Below are positions 1 to 11,639 of a stretch of DNA of 64,000 bases, piece by piece. This stretch comes from Liriodendron chinense (Eukaryota; Streptophyta; Magnoliopsida; Magnoliales; Magnoliaceae). The stretch is taken from contig PVNU02004155.1 in NCBI GenBank assembly GCA_003013855.2, positions 1,178,001-1,242,000 of the forward strand, read 5' to 3'. How positions within the stretch are numbered: position 1 is the first letter of the stretch; each line of letters starts with the position of its first letter. Position numbers and translations under genes: made by a program. A model generated the notes under the pieces. That model ran no database searches, was not told the origin of the DNA, and saw only the letters and a list, made by a program, of their open reading frames with translations.

Positions 1-87
1 TACTACCAGTGTTATCGATATTGCCGAGCTGTAGATGCGGATAATATTGGGGATATTTCAATAATGTCGGAGATACTTCGAACATTG
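1..87. mobile_element. right end of a TATCG-rich hAT-like element (cut by window edge)
   Basis: The first 87 bases are rich in gatat/tatcg words and end in CTTCGAACATTG. This matches the end of the better preserved copy at 44948-45737 (ATTCGAACAATG) and the mirror image of the start of the copy at 28305-29168. Only one end is visible, so no target duplication can be checked. Confidence 0.5.
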
Positions 88-2053
88 GATCTTATGGAGA
101 AATTCATGGAGTTTTTAGATTGAGGGGTTTTCAACGAGGACTTGGGATATGACCTTTATCATTTCCATACCTAAGAAGTAAGATGAGGCCATGCTGATTA
201 GCTTGGTACCATATTACGAAGAGAGCTTTCATCAAAATAATTTAGTTTCCATACATTGGGTATTGCTGCACCCGTTGTTAAAAGTATCAGCATCAATAAC
301 CATATCAGTTGGCCAAAATACCAACATATTGGTGTGTTTTGTCATACTGTTAATGTTATCAGCCAAATCTGTGTGATTTTTAGGTAAAACAAATCTAAAA
401 ATATCATATAAATTAGAAAACTGGCAACTGCATGTTCTCAAAATGTTTTTAAGCATTCATCGATCCAGTTTGTGGTATAGCCTGTCATAGAAAATCTGTC
501 CAGTTGTTAATGCTGGTTTTGACCTTTCAGTGACATTATTTACTTTACCTTTCGAGTTTTAAGGTATTTAGTAGTTTGTAAATCAGTCCAGTGCATAATC
601 ACATGTATTTGTGTGTGAAAGTGAGAAACACACGAGTTATTGACCGTCATGAACTTGTAACTGTATAAATGCACTTCAAGTTTATAAGTCCACAAGTGTA
701 CAAGTGTTATGTCTAGTGACTGCACAAACCATTAAATAAATCATATTATTAATATTAGCTGGTGTAACAAAGGATTAGTCTAGGATACTCAGTTAATTGA
801 TTCAATTGGTACGAGATAGAAGGTCAAGAAGGCTGCTAACCATCTTCATTGTCTAGAAAAGTGGTTCTTTGTCTATCATGCTTAGTGTTTTAAATAGCTA
901 TGCTATGTAGCTCATGAAAATAGCTTAGGTCATGTGTAGCCTACGCTACATGATAAAATGCTACCCGCTACATCGACTACTCTCTACGTGGCTCACATTA
1001 CAAGTTATTTTCCACTACAACATTAAAATCAACTAATGTTTTCAATGATTTGTTACACTTTCTTATTTTCAATAAAAATTACTTAAATCTTTTGAATGCT
1101 TTTAGTAAAATAATATAAGTAATAGTATATATCAGTTTCATTGCTCTTTCTTTACCTTTATACTTAATGATTTCCCTTTCCGATAACTTTAGTTGTGTTT
1201 GGTTGTACCAACTATCATGAAAATTTGTTAAATTTCATTATTAATCAGTCTAATTTGGTGCAAATATCATGAAATTGCTCTATACCCTAAACCTCACACT
1301 CCAAAGGGGTGAATGCAATGCTACCCGCTATTCACTATTTAAAAAATTGATCATGCCAATCCGCCAATTTCGCATCTTGACATGAAATGAATCATCTGAT
1401 CTCTGGCTTAGAAACTAACCTGTTGATCTCTTCTAAGGCTCCCTTCATGGTTCTAAATAGTGGTTTCGGAATGCGACTAGCCTCGAGACCATAACTGGTA
1501 TGACTCACCTAGACTCATTCCATTCCGGTCTATTTCGTTCTGATGCCTCGTTTTGTTACCGTCCAAAATGGAGTCAACTAGGCCGAGTTGATTTCAGACT
1601 ATATTTAGGACCGTGGCTCCCTTTGCTGTAGAATCTCTGGAATATCAACATATCTTGGGTACTCTCATCAAGGGCAGTGTCATTGAGTATGGAGTCCACC
1701 TTTCCATCAAAACAAGGATAGTTTTTGCTATCGGGTTCGAGTATCCACAAAATTATTCCTACAGTTCTTATGCACATTTGATCTCTGATCATGAGAATTG
1801 GCATCTTTTGTAGGTGTGATGTTTAGCAGAAAAGCTCCTTCACTAATGAAGGTGTATGCCATCCTTGTTTATGTGTGTCACATTCTTATCCATTTACTTG
1901 ATTGGATTTTGAACTATTTTCTTTTTGCTTCCTTTTTTTTTTCTTCGTTTCATTTTTTATCTGTCTTTTCTTCTTTTCTTTCATCCAAAGTTTTGTTTTG
2001 TTTTGTTTTGTTTTTTCCTTCAAATTACCTCACTCTTTCGTTTCTTTGTCCAG
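88..2053. other. no gene recognised
   Basis: AT-rich non-coding DNA. Short open frames on both strands at 1574-1813 show no known domain and no consistent splice context. A T-rich pyrimidine tract at about 1920-2053 precedes an AG and could be the polypyrimidine tract of the following putative exon. Either the 5' exons of the downstream gene lie here unrecognised, or they lie left of the window. Confidence 0.4.
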
Positions 2054-2113
2054 AAAAAGGAAATTGGCAAGAGAAGGAAAGATGATCTGACGAGGAAAAC
2101 CAAAGATAGAAAG
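2054..2113 (+). CDS. probable internal exon of the conserved small-protein gene (Lys/Arg-rich)
   Basis: A 60-base open segment lies between a T-rich tract ending in CAG and a GTGAGA donor. Read in phase 0 it encodes 20 residues starting KKEIGKRRK, very rich in Lys and Arg and resembling a bipartite nuclear localisation signal. It ends in phase 0, which is what the exon at 3736 needs. Exon length, splice sites and phase all fit, but conservation was not tested, so it is less certain than the four exons downstream. A nuclear location would be an inference from the basic cluster only. Confidence 0.55.
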
Positions 2114-3735
2114 GTGAGATGTTGGTCTCCCTCCCTCCAATTTTGTAAAATGTCTGTTTGTGACCTGAAAATACTAGGTTAAGGATGGGTCTTTGGTCGC
2201 TTGAGGGCAGCACAAAATATTAGTTTAAAATATTTCCCTGCCAACATAAAATAAGACCATAAAGGTAACTTCACCTCAGCTACTCAACGTCTCACTCTCC
2301 TCTCCTCACCTTTCTTCCCCTCAATGCCTACCTGTATCTTCTCTGCCCCATCTTGATACACTTCTTGATTGCTCGTATTTCATTCCCATCCATCTCCTCC
2401 CCTCCTTAAAACCTGATGTCTATCTTTTCTTAAAAATCATCTAAGCCCTATCACAACTGTTAAGCGTACACGATTTTTGGTATATGTGCATTGCAGTGTG
2501 CTTGAGTGTGAGAATACACATATTCAGTTGTCCTGTGGTGCACCATATCTTTGGAGACAATGGTGTATCTTTTAGATTTGATTTGCATTTTTTTAGAGCT
2601 TACCGTTTGTAACAAGTGGTCATAAATAGGAACGAGGAGAGGGAGAGAGACATGAAGAAAATATTTTCTCCTCCCTTCTTCCTCTACCCGTCTTCCAAAA
2701 TGTAGTCTCTTGAGTCTAACAACAACTAATGGGTGTCAGCTACAGGAATCCTGTTCCGCCATTCCACTCTGTCTAAGATTATATCCTCAGTTAAATGACA
2801 GAGCATTCCTGTCTATCTTTTCCTGCTACCTCCACCCATGTTTCTTGGGCCTTCCCCTTGCCCTTTTTAGAGCCTTCAACTTGAACAGACTCACTCTTTC
2901 TAACCATAGGTCATCTATCTTTTCATCAATCTCTTAAGATTATGCTTGTCTGCATCCAAACTCTCATTTGTCTTCTATTTCTCTTCTCCACCTCCAAACC
3001 TCTATATCTGCTGAAACAGTCCAGATTGCGTTGGGGCTGTTTTGGGCGAGATGATATGAGCCTTGCCTCAATGTGGTCTTAGTCGACTTTATATATTGAG
3101 TTTTGCTAAGCTGTCATGCACCACTCTACTGGCACCTCACATGCCACACATACAAAAATGGCACATTGGTGGGACATAGAAGCCGTGCATCAGGTGGTTC
3201 ATGCAAAAATTAGGCGAGTCACTCATCAGATGGGCACACATGACAAAAGGTGCGGACTTTTGGCAACATTTTTTAAACAATCCATTGTTTTTGTACATGT
3301 GATGCACCTGATGGGTGGACCGGCTCGCTGAATTGATATTTGGTTCAGTTCATCCATGTAGTCGGCCCCACCTGACGCAGAATTTGGGTCTTACATGCAA
3401 AGTGTGGCCATTTGTAGAGGTCTTTGTGGACTTAGTAAAGCTCTTATACACAGGTTGTATGTTTTGGTTATGATTTCTTCAATATAGTTGTTAAACAGAT
3501 GCCTCCCATTGTTATTTGACATTGTTGTATTATTACCTTCTTTTTTTTTCTTTTTTTTTCTAAGAAATAAGATTGCTGACTTGAGATATTAAGGAAAATT
3601 TTCATCTTTTGTTCTACAACTGGTGTAAAAATACTGTGTAATCTTCTTGTGTTGGTATTTCTCGATTTCCTTTCAGAAGTCCCGTATCTTGAATTCACTT
3701 AATAGAAGTTTGACGATGATTTTTCTGGTTCTCAG

Positions 3736-3853
3736 GAAAAAGCTGCGGATCCTTCTGCTAGACCGTCAACTCACTTAGCATCGCGGCCCAATGTTGCTCC
3801 ATATTCATTACCAATGCTCCCTATGGACAGCAATGATGGCATTTCATTTGAAG
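3736..3853 (+). CDS. internal exon of a conserved plant protein of unknown function
   Basis: The exon is bounded by TTCTCAG upstream and GTTGGT downstream. It reads in phase 0 as EKAADPSARPSTHLASRP..., a Pro/Ser-rich, probably disordered stretch ending in MDSNDGISFE. One base is left over, which the next exon (14471) completes to Ala. Joined with the exons at 2054, 14471, 16405 and 17638, it gives a 151-residue C-terminal part of a protein with every phase matching. I recognise the C-terminal motif as resembling a small conserved plant family but cannot name its function. The following intron is 10.6 kb and full of transposons. Confidence 0.75.
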
Positions 3854-4614
3854 GTTGGTGCATATTCCAATTTTAATTCCACTGCTTATGTTTCCATTTT
3901 TGAAATGATTGTTAGTTTAGTTTTCTGTATGCTTTTGTCTTTGAATAAAACATCTTCAATGCTGTAGGATTTATGTTAGTTGTTGAAGTTTTTGTGTTGC
4001 TCATTGGGTAGGTACTACATGCGTTCTATTTTGAAAGTATAAATTTGCTTGCTTCAAAATAAAATACGAGGGACAAATATTTCTCGGTGATGAAAGAAAC
4101 ACTAACAACCCTGTCCCTTGCAAAGTGGGTGATGTTGGAATTCCTTCTAATTTTTCATCGTGGTGAATTATGAAGTGCTCTCTCCTCTGCAGACCAGTTT
4201 CTGTTATTGAAATTGTAAAGAAGAAAAGCTTTGAAAGAAGGGAAAGACCAGTAGGGTTGGACATCAAACTCCTATTGTATTTATAAAACAAAATATGTCA
4301 AATTACATTTAACACCCCTTGGTAGAAGGGAAAAATAGGAATCAGGAAACAACTTAAGAAATAACATAAAACCAATAGGCCCAAGGGCTCACAGCCTAAA
4401 CTAGGGGCCCACAACAGCTCCTATATGCTATAGCATTCCCCCTCAAGTGGAGGCATAGATATCAATAATTCTCAGCTTGCCTTGAATATGTCTTCCCACT
4501 TCAGTTGAGAGGGCCTGTGTGAAGATATCAGCGAGTTGATTTGTAGATCTACAAGGAGAGTAGAAATAATGGCAGTAGTAAACCTTCTCAAGAATAAAAT
4601 AACAATTGGTTTTA

Positions 4615-4790
4615 GGGCCTGTTTGGATACCACCAAATAAGTTATATTTTAACTTATTTTAAGTCATTAAGCTACTTTTTTCACTTAAGTTAGTTTGGTA
4701 AGCATCATCGTAAAAGTAACTTAAGTGCTGAAAGCTACTAATCTAAAAACGTTTTTTTATTTTTATTTTTATTTTTATTTTTGACTTGTT

Positions 4791-4825
<35 letters not shown>

Positions 4826-6108
4826 GGTCCTTATCAAAGAAGGCCCCACACCCTAGACTGTCCCCATCGAAGGTAGGGCCCACACAATGGACAGTCCACA
4901 TCAAAGGTGGGTCTCTCATGATGGATGACCCCATATTATTGTGGGCCCACATAATGGATGGTCCACTTTAGAGATCGGCCCCTAATGATAAATAGCCCAC
5001 ATTGAAAGCGGGCGGGTATGATGGACAATCCTCTTCAAAGGCGGGGCCTACATGATGGATGCTCCACATCAACAGTGGGCTTCACATGATGTGCCATGGA
5101 CGTTGAAGCAAGGCCCCACATGATGGATGGCCCACATTGAGGTAGGCCCCACATGATGGACAGTTCACATCAAAGGTAGGCCCATAATGATGAATGGCCT
5201 ACATCCAAGGTGAGCCCTGCATGATGGGCGACCCACATTGAAGGTGGAGCCCACATGATGGACCTTCCACATTGAAGGTGGGGCCCACATGATGGACAGT
5301 CCACATCAAAGGTAGGCTTCACGGGATGGATGACCCACATCAATGCTGGACCCCACATGATGGACGATCCACATCAAAGGTTGGCCCTAATGATGAGTGG
5401 CCTACATCCAAGCCAAGCCCCATCACACATTGAAGGTGGAGCCCACATGATGGACAGTCCACATTGAAGGTGGGACCCACATGATGGACAATCCACATCA
5501 AAGTTAGGCTTCATAGGATGGATGACCCACATCAAGGTGGGCCCCAGATGATGAACGGTCGACATCAAAGGTCATCCCTAATGATGAGTGGCCCACATCC
5601 AAGCCAAGCCCCGTATGATGGACAACCCACATAGGAGGTGGGGCCCACATGATGGATGATCCATAGGTGGGCGGTGGATATTGAAGGTGAACCCCACATG
5701 ATGGACAATAACATTGATGATGGGCCCCACATGATGGATGACTAACATCAAAGGTGGGCCCTACATAATGGACGGTGCACATTACAAGTCGGCCCTTAAT
5801 GATGAATGGCTTACATCCAAGGTGGGCCCTGCATGAGGAACAAGCCACATCAAAGGTGGGGCCCATACAATGAATAGTCCACATCAAAGGTTGGCCCGAC
5901 ATGATGGATAGTGAATGTGAGGGTGGACCAAACAAACTTGAGGGATAAATAATTATATGATGTTGGATACAAAGCATGCTTTTCTGCTTTTTAGCTGACA
6001 AGTATGTTGGTTACCATACAAGCTTATTTACTGAACAAGTAGAAACCAAGATAAGCTACTTAACGCATAAGTAACTTATCTAAAGTAACTTACAATCCAA
6101 ACGCCCCC
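4615..6108. mobile_element. MITE of the GGGCCTGTTTGGAT family, expanded by an internal minisatellite
   Basis: The left end is GGGCCTGTTTGGATACCACC and the right end reads ...ACAATCCAAACGCCCCC, an imperfect inverted repeat. The same ends and subterminal AAGTTACTT/TAAGTAGC words occur in a 215-bp copy at 18904-19118. This copy is about 1.5 kb because a (CT)n run (4794-4823) and a 34-bp tandem array occupy its centre. Flanking bases are TTA on the left and TAA on the right, so a 3-bp target duplication is possible but not clean. The GGGCCTGTTTGG terminus and A/T triplet flanks suggest PIF/Harbinger-type MITEs; no transposase is present. The element lies within an intron. Confidence 0.7.
4840..5927. 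repeat. 34-bp degenerate minisatellite array (about 32 units)
   Basis: Units of about 34 bp follow the pattern CACATGATGGACAGTCCACA followed by TCAAAGGTGGGCCC, with many substitutions and small indels. The pattern continues without break for about 1.09 kb. Several units carry a GTGGGGCCCAC palindrome. Long spurious open frames on the - strand (for example 5504-6001) result from the periodicity and are not genes. The array is contained within the MITE at 4615-6108 and preceded by a (CT)n microsatellite. Confidence 0.85.
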
Positions 6109-7100
6109 TAAATATGTTTTGTGCGCTCATGAAAAGAGGATCGGAAGTGATATGAATTGCAACCTGATTGTGGGAAGACTCCTGTGGGTTGTTGCTGGGT
6201 ATATGTTCTTAGCAACTAGACGGGCTTTACATATGGCTATACTGCCATCAGGGTGGTATTTAAGGGCATGTTTGGATCGGCAGATTGTCTTGTATTGTAC
6301 TGTGTTGTATGGAATGGAACATCACATCATGTGTTGAGAGGGGTTTGACGGAAATGGCAGGTGGAACCAATGCCCATTTGGATGAGCCATGTTTGGACTG
6401 CACCAACACACTGGAATACTATAGCAACTGATTGGAAGCTGTCAAAACCATGTAGATGAATATTTAGGATGTGTTCGGTGATCAAGCACTCATGTATACG
6501 AAAAATTCCTTCACAAGCTGTAGCAAGTGGATTGCATCCTGTCCCTGACTAGACACATTAGTCTATGCAGGGTGGACTGTGAGGTGTACCTTGATGTCCC
6601 AGTTCTATCTACACTGTTGATTCATTTTCAACATCAATTTTGGGTATGAAAGATCCAAAATGTTCCAGATTCAAGGATCAGGTGGATCACATATCGGTGG
6701 ATTGCATAGACACATATCTGTGGTCCCAGGGAAGGCATATACACATATCAGTAGTCCTGGGGAAGGCATATACACATATCAGTGGTCCCGGGGAACTTTC
6801 AGCGATAGGCTTCAGTATTGTCGCTGCTTCCAGTGGTGTGGTCCACTTGATCCATGGATTTGCATCATTTTTGGGAGAAGATCCTAAATCAATGTGCATC
6901 ATTCGCATCATAAGTATATCAGATTCTGAAAGTTCACAGGCATTTAACAGTGGTAGGCATGGGGACTTCATCCCACATATCGAAACTTGCAATATATGTC
7001 CAAAATCAACACCCAAATATGATTAGTAAGTATGTACAAAACCTAGTTAAGACAGTCCAAAACTTGAATATAAGGTAGTATTCAAAAAAAAAAAAAAAAA
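6109..7100. other. intronic DNA with a short 31-bp tandem repeat, no gene
   Basis: No coding signal is convincing. At about 6711-6800 a 31-bp unit (CACATATCAGTGGTCCCGGG then GAAGGCATATA) is repeated nearly three times, which explains the overlapping open frames on both strands. A segment at about 6268 begins GGGCATGTTTGGAT, resembling the end of a PIF-like MITE, but no partner end was found. Confidence 0.45.
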
Positions 7101-8053
7101 ACACCAGCTAGAAAATAACGGACACAATTAGCATCCTCAGTATGCAGTCCATATCTCTGCCTTCGTAATCCCCTTGGAAGGCATGCGTAGAGTCACGTGG
7201 TGTGCCTCCTGCTGAGTCCTCCATCTGAAGGTGAGAACCGGTGTCTGTTGGTGGAGGTGTGGAGACTCCGGAAATTCGGGTTGTTGCATCCCGCTCAACA
7301 GCCGGGACAGAGAGGGCATCATCACCAACAACCTGATTAACACCTTCAGCCTGGATGTTGTTGTGTAGATGGTAATGCCATGTAACCAATGCATCCTTGT
7401 AACGATTGTATGCATGCTAAGAGCAGCCAGAATAACCAAGAACCTGTTTCTGACAGTTACTCCAGTCATAAAAAGTTCTCGTCCTTCCTCTCGGCTGTGA
7501 CTATGTAAAATTTCCGGCCCATTGTGAATCTGAAAAGAAGAAGAAGAAGAAGAATTGTTAAACCTCTGTCATGCCTCATATAAACGTCAGCTAACGTGCA
7601 TATTACAATTACAAAGCCATAAATATGGTCAGTACACAAGTAGATGGCAACATCGTAATGGTATAATATGAACGCAAAAGGCGCATACCTGATACAAAAG
7701 TTGGATGGCAGTATATTGCTAACCGATACCTATTCGGGAATTCAAACAGTGCGTGACAGTATAATAAATGAAAATAGGCATAGAACAATTTATCGATAAC
7801 GTAATACAATAGCACGTCAAAAAAGATTATTAGTCTACCATGACACGTCCACCTACAGATTGAGGTTAACATATATCTGCCGTTGAAGGAAAACATCAAC
7901 TATACAAAAACTGTCCACCTACAGACTGTCAACCCAATCATAGCTACCACTGCTGCAAAGGATGATCACTGTCCACCAAACATTACCTGCAAGCCACAGG
8001 CAGACAGTGCCTTCCATATACAGTTGTCCAAAAATATCAGATTATGAGTATTA

Positions 8054-8337
8054 CCAATTTTGTCAAATGGCATAAGCGATCCTATGCGATCACTTATGCC
8101 TAATTGCATATGCGATCGCACAATCGCATAAGCGATTGCACAATCTTTCTTTTCTTTTTTTGAAAAAAATAAAAAATAAAAATATTGAAAAAAATTGGAA
8201 AGTATGCGATGGCATATGCGATTATGCAATCACATAATGGCATATGCGATCACTTTATGCGATATGCGATGGCATACCATCCATATGACATATGCGACCA
8301 TCGCATATGCGATTATGCGATCGCTTTTGACAACACT
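8054..8337. mobile_element. hAT-like MITE built of GCATATGCGATC words
   Basis: A 284-bp element flanked by a perfect 8-bp target duplication GAGTATTA (8046-8053 and 8338-8345). The ends are CCAATTTTGTCAAAT and, on the reverse strand, CAGTGTTGTCAAAAG. An 8-bp duplication and CAGTG-type ends are typical of the hAT superfamily. The interior has no coding capacity and consists largely of variants of the near-palindromic words GCATATGCGATC and GCATAAGCGAT. A related 503-bp copy lies at 26780-27282. Confidence 0.85.
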
Positions 8338-8505
8338 GAGTATTACATAATTACATTTCCCAAAATATTGTGAAGTCCAAGATAACAAGCTCATGAAGAA
8401 AGCCAGGTTTTGAGTCCAAAAAATTTCATGAATACCAAAGTCCCATACTGTGATGAAGGGCCACCACATTGCGAAGACAACGTGTGATTGGATTAGCCTA
8501 CGAAT

Positions 8506-9114
8506 CTACCCCATTCGTCTTTGTGGTGTGATAGTCAGGAAATGTATTGCCGTAGAGTCGTCACGAGACAATATTGATCTCACACACATTATGTCTTCTT
8601 TGTGGAGCCCCTCCATGTCGTTGAGCAATGCATTAACTTGACCCATTCTAGTCATCTCCTTCCTGTCCACCACAGCCGTTGCCAAGCGATCCACCGCCGC
8701 TGTCATCCCTTAAATGATGGTTCCAAGGTATTCTTGAGCAATCCAACCTTACATTTCTTCCTCGAGCTAACCGTGGTATTAACAAAAGTAGGCGTCCTGT
8801 GTGCGTTCTTGAGCCATCATTCCCACCGACCCTACTGTCAACTAAAAATTGTATTTCAGGTCCACTTTTGCCTTAATCATCTGAATCAAGTCTAATGGTC
8901 TCTTTGAAATCCCTTTCCAGATTATACTCATCGTCCAAGTCGTCTCTCGCCCACGTCTTACACTTGAGTTAACATTGCAATAACCCATAACAGACTTGTT
9001 CCCAATAGCTTGGTCAAGCCCGATAATGATGGCAAGATCATCTTGGTTGGGGTTTTCTGCGTAACTTCCCCGCATTTTTGTGAGACTGCATGTAAGCAAA
9101 ACAAAGAAATCCAA
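8506..9114 (-). pseudogene. possible remnant of a Myb/SANT-like ORF from a PIF/Harbinger-type element
   Basis: Two - strand open segments (8842-9114 and 8506-8706) read as helical, charged protein. The second includes VNALLNDMEGLHKEDIMCV followed by LSRDDSTAIHFLTITPQRR. This resembles the C-terminal part of plant Myb/SANT-like proteins that accompany PIF/Harbinger transposases, where a similar L..M.GL...D.........FL...P..R pattern occurs. The segments are in different frames, and no transposase domain was found nearby, so it would be a broken copy. The similarity is from memory of the family pattern and is weak. Confidence 0.3.
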
Positions 9115-9897
9115 ACTTTAATTATTATAAGATATGTACAGACGCACTGAAACGGTTAAGTTATAACACGTATTACATCACTACGAGAGGTTCACCTTTA
9201 AATACTCCTCCCACACTTCATTGAGTGCTACGACTATTCCCAACTAATAGTATTTTTAACCAAAATATTAAATATTAATATATGATGTATTAAATTTTAC
9301 AGTGCTGACTGACATTGACATGGATGATGGTATTGATATAGCAGCTATTGTTGTTAATTGACTCTCTTTCTCAAAGTCAATAAGTTTTTGTTTAAGTGCT
9401 TTATGATTTGTAGCTTGATACTAGCTAATTGTGTTATGGAAATTATTATTTTTACCAGTTTAGTCGGTATTTATTTATGGGGAGGATATTATTTTTTCTA
9501 TTTTTAGCTATTTTGTTAATTCTATTAGGTATTCAACTTTTTTAGTTTTTTAAATTAACTGTTTCCTTTTTCTTTTAGTTATTTTTTCAACCATCCTGTT
9601 TTTTCCCATACAAGTATGGTGTACATGACTGGTGTATCTCTGATTTCTTCTGCGAAGGCATGTTCACAGTGGCCCCAACCTGATTCGTGGTCCTTCTCTC
9701 ACATTTTGTAACACATTGGCACATGTGCCACAAGTCACCTCTTCAATCTGTCCTCCTGCAAATTGCTATTGCCTTTTACCACCTGTATACACTCCTGCAC
9801 TTTCCTGTTTCTTGTCTGTCATGAGACCTTTTCGTTCACCCTATGTTCCCCAGTGTTGCATTATGCTTTTACTGTACCCAGTCCTTTTAGTATTTTG

Positions 9898-11030
9898 CGA
9901 TATCACCAATATATCCCATCGTATATCAGTTAGCTCGGTTGCGTGATACGAAACACAATTGTAATATCCATTTTTCATTTTTCATGATATCGTGTAATAT
10001 ATCTCACGATATTGATATTGCGATATATCATGGTTATCGTGATATCATGTCATATATCCACACTCCCCCATGATAAATTTTTAACGTATTGTGTGATATT
10101 TCGAGATATCGAATGCGATATCAAAAGCCATAAAAGGGAACTGACACTGTTTTGTCTGAAAAGTCCTAAAAAATTCACAAAAATCGATTCCCCACTCTAG
10201 TACATTGTAACGTGATTTCAACCAGCCCATTCTAGTTTGTTGGAAGAAAATCTTCGAAATTTCTTTGAAATCATGATCAGAAGCTTTTAAGGTGAATTGG
10301 CGAGATCTATATGCATTTTGTGGATCAAAACAACGGATTTTGAGTGGGTATCGAAGAATCGAAGCGTAGCCCGGTTATGAAAAAATAAAAAAAAAAGGTA
10401 AAAAAAATTATTATTTTTTTGTTTATTAGTCTTAGGATCAACTTGAAACAGCATTGTAAACCTAGATCGATCAAATCATGCTTGATCGATTTGGGGATTT
10501 TGAATGAAATAAAAGAATCAAAGCCCTGGCGACCCGATTTGGGAAAACTGAAAAAAGTGGTAAAAAATCTATATTTTTATTGCTCATGGAATCAATTCAA
10601 TACAACATTGTAAATCTCAATTAATTGAACCATGCTTGATTTGGCATCGATTTGGGTTTTTTTTTTTTTTTTTTAATTTTTTGGTATTTAGCTGGAATTT
10701 CCTAGATTTTTCAATTTTTTTTATAAAACTTTTTTCAAACACAACAAAAAATGATGCATGAGAGGCCATTTTTTATCAGATCTCCACCAGATCTGAGGAT
10801 CGATTTGGGGATTTTGAATGAAATCGAAGAATCGAAGCCCAACAACCCGATTTGGGGAAAATTGAAAATAAAAAAGAATCTTTTTTTTTTTTGTTTATTG
10901 TTCTTGGAATCAAGGCAACATGGAAACACATCATTATAAACATTAATTGATCAAATCATGCTTGATTTGGTATCGATTTGAGGATTTTTTTAATATTGTT
11001 TTTAGGAAAATGATATGAATGATAGATCTA
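9898..11030. repeat. ATATCG-rich block followed by a degenerate tandem repeat of about 150 bp
   Basis: From 9898 to about 10130 the DNA is dominated by gatat/atatcg words such as GCGATATATC and GTGATATC. From about 10350 to 10990 a unit containing CGAAGAATCGAAGCCC, CCCGATTTGGG and GATCAAATCATGCTTGATT recurs three times at unequal spacing, with poly(A)/poly(T) expansions between copies. No gene was found. It may be one degraded non-autonomous element, but no terminal repeats or target duplication could be assigned. Confidence 0.55.
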
Positions 11031-11277
11031 ATCTAGGTAAATCTTTTGTTTTGAACATAGATTTACCAATTACTTGTTATTGACAAGGTAAAAATTACTT
11101 GGATTTAATCTTGAACAGATGAATAATACATGAGAGTTGATGCTACTGATAGTGTATATCAAATTATCCATAATACATTATATACTTGTAGTCTTAATGT
11201 CTTATATGTGTTTTTCACTTTCATTATTATGATTTGATTCTTGATAGTTGATGGTCCAATAGTTGATAGATAATCAT

Positions 11278-11386
11278 ATCAGCAATATATGCTATCAATT
11301 TCTAACATATATATCAATAATTCACACACACACACACACACATCAGCAATATATGCTATCAATTTCTAACATATATATCAATAATT

Positions 11387-11421
<35 letters not shown>

Positions 11422-11461
11422 ACGCACACGCACACGCACACGCACACGCACACGCACACGC

Positions 11462-11504
<43 letters not shown>
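11278..11504. repeat. duplicated (CA)n microsatellite with a (CACACG)n core
   Basis: A 64-bp segment starting ATCAGCAATATATGCTATCA and ending in a CA run is repeated directly (first copy from 11278, second from 11342). The second CA run is about 118 bp long and contains a block of CACACG hexamers between pure CA stretches. The open frame of Thr-His repeats across it is an artefact. Confidence 0.9.
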
Positions 11505-11505
<1 letters not shown>

Positions 11506-11639
11506 TCCTTATTGAACGTTACAAGAGTTACACTTTACAGGGCCATAACGGCATTTTGGGAAAAAAAAAATGGCCCATAGCAGTCCCTTGACAGGCATAA
11601 CTGTCCCGTAAAAAAGGGCCGTAATGACTATTACGGCCC

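Noticed and set aside
1574..1813. Overlapping 76- and 66-codon frames as a possible 5' exon
   Set aside because: No recognised domain, no matching splice phase to the exon at 2054, and both strands are equally open.
1798..2182. Long + strand frames through the T-rich tract
   Set aside because: Phe/Leu-rich peptides come from the pyrimidine tract before the exon; only the 60-bp exon part is plausible.
5504..6001. 165-codon open frame on the - strand
   Set aside because: It follows the 34-bp minisatellite; repeated CGPT/MWAPPSMW peptides simply reflect the repeat, and other frames show the same.
7108..7469. 93- and 110-codon - strand frames as a transposase piece
   Set aside because: Composition looks coding-like, but no domain could be named, and there is a poly(A) run at one end; left unassigned.
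11263..11580. Thr-His repeat protein
   Set aside because: Pure translation of a CA microsatellite.
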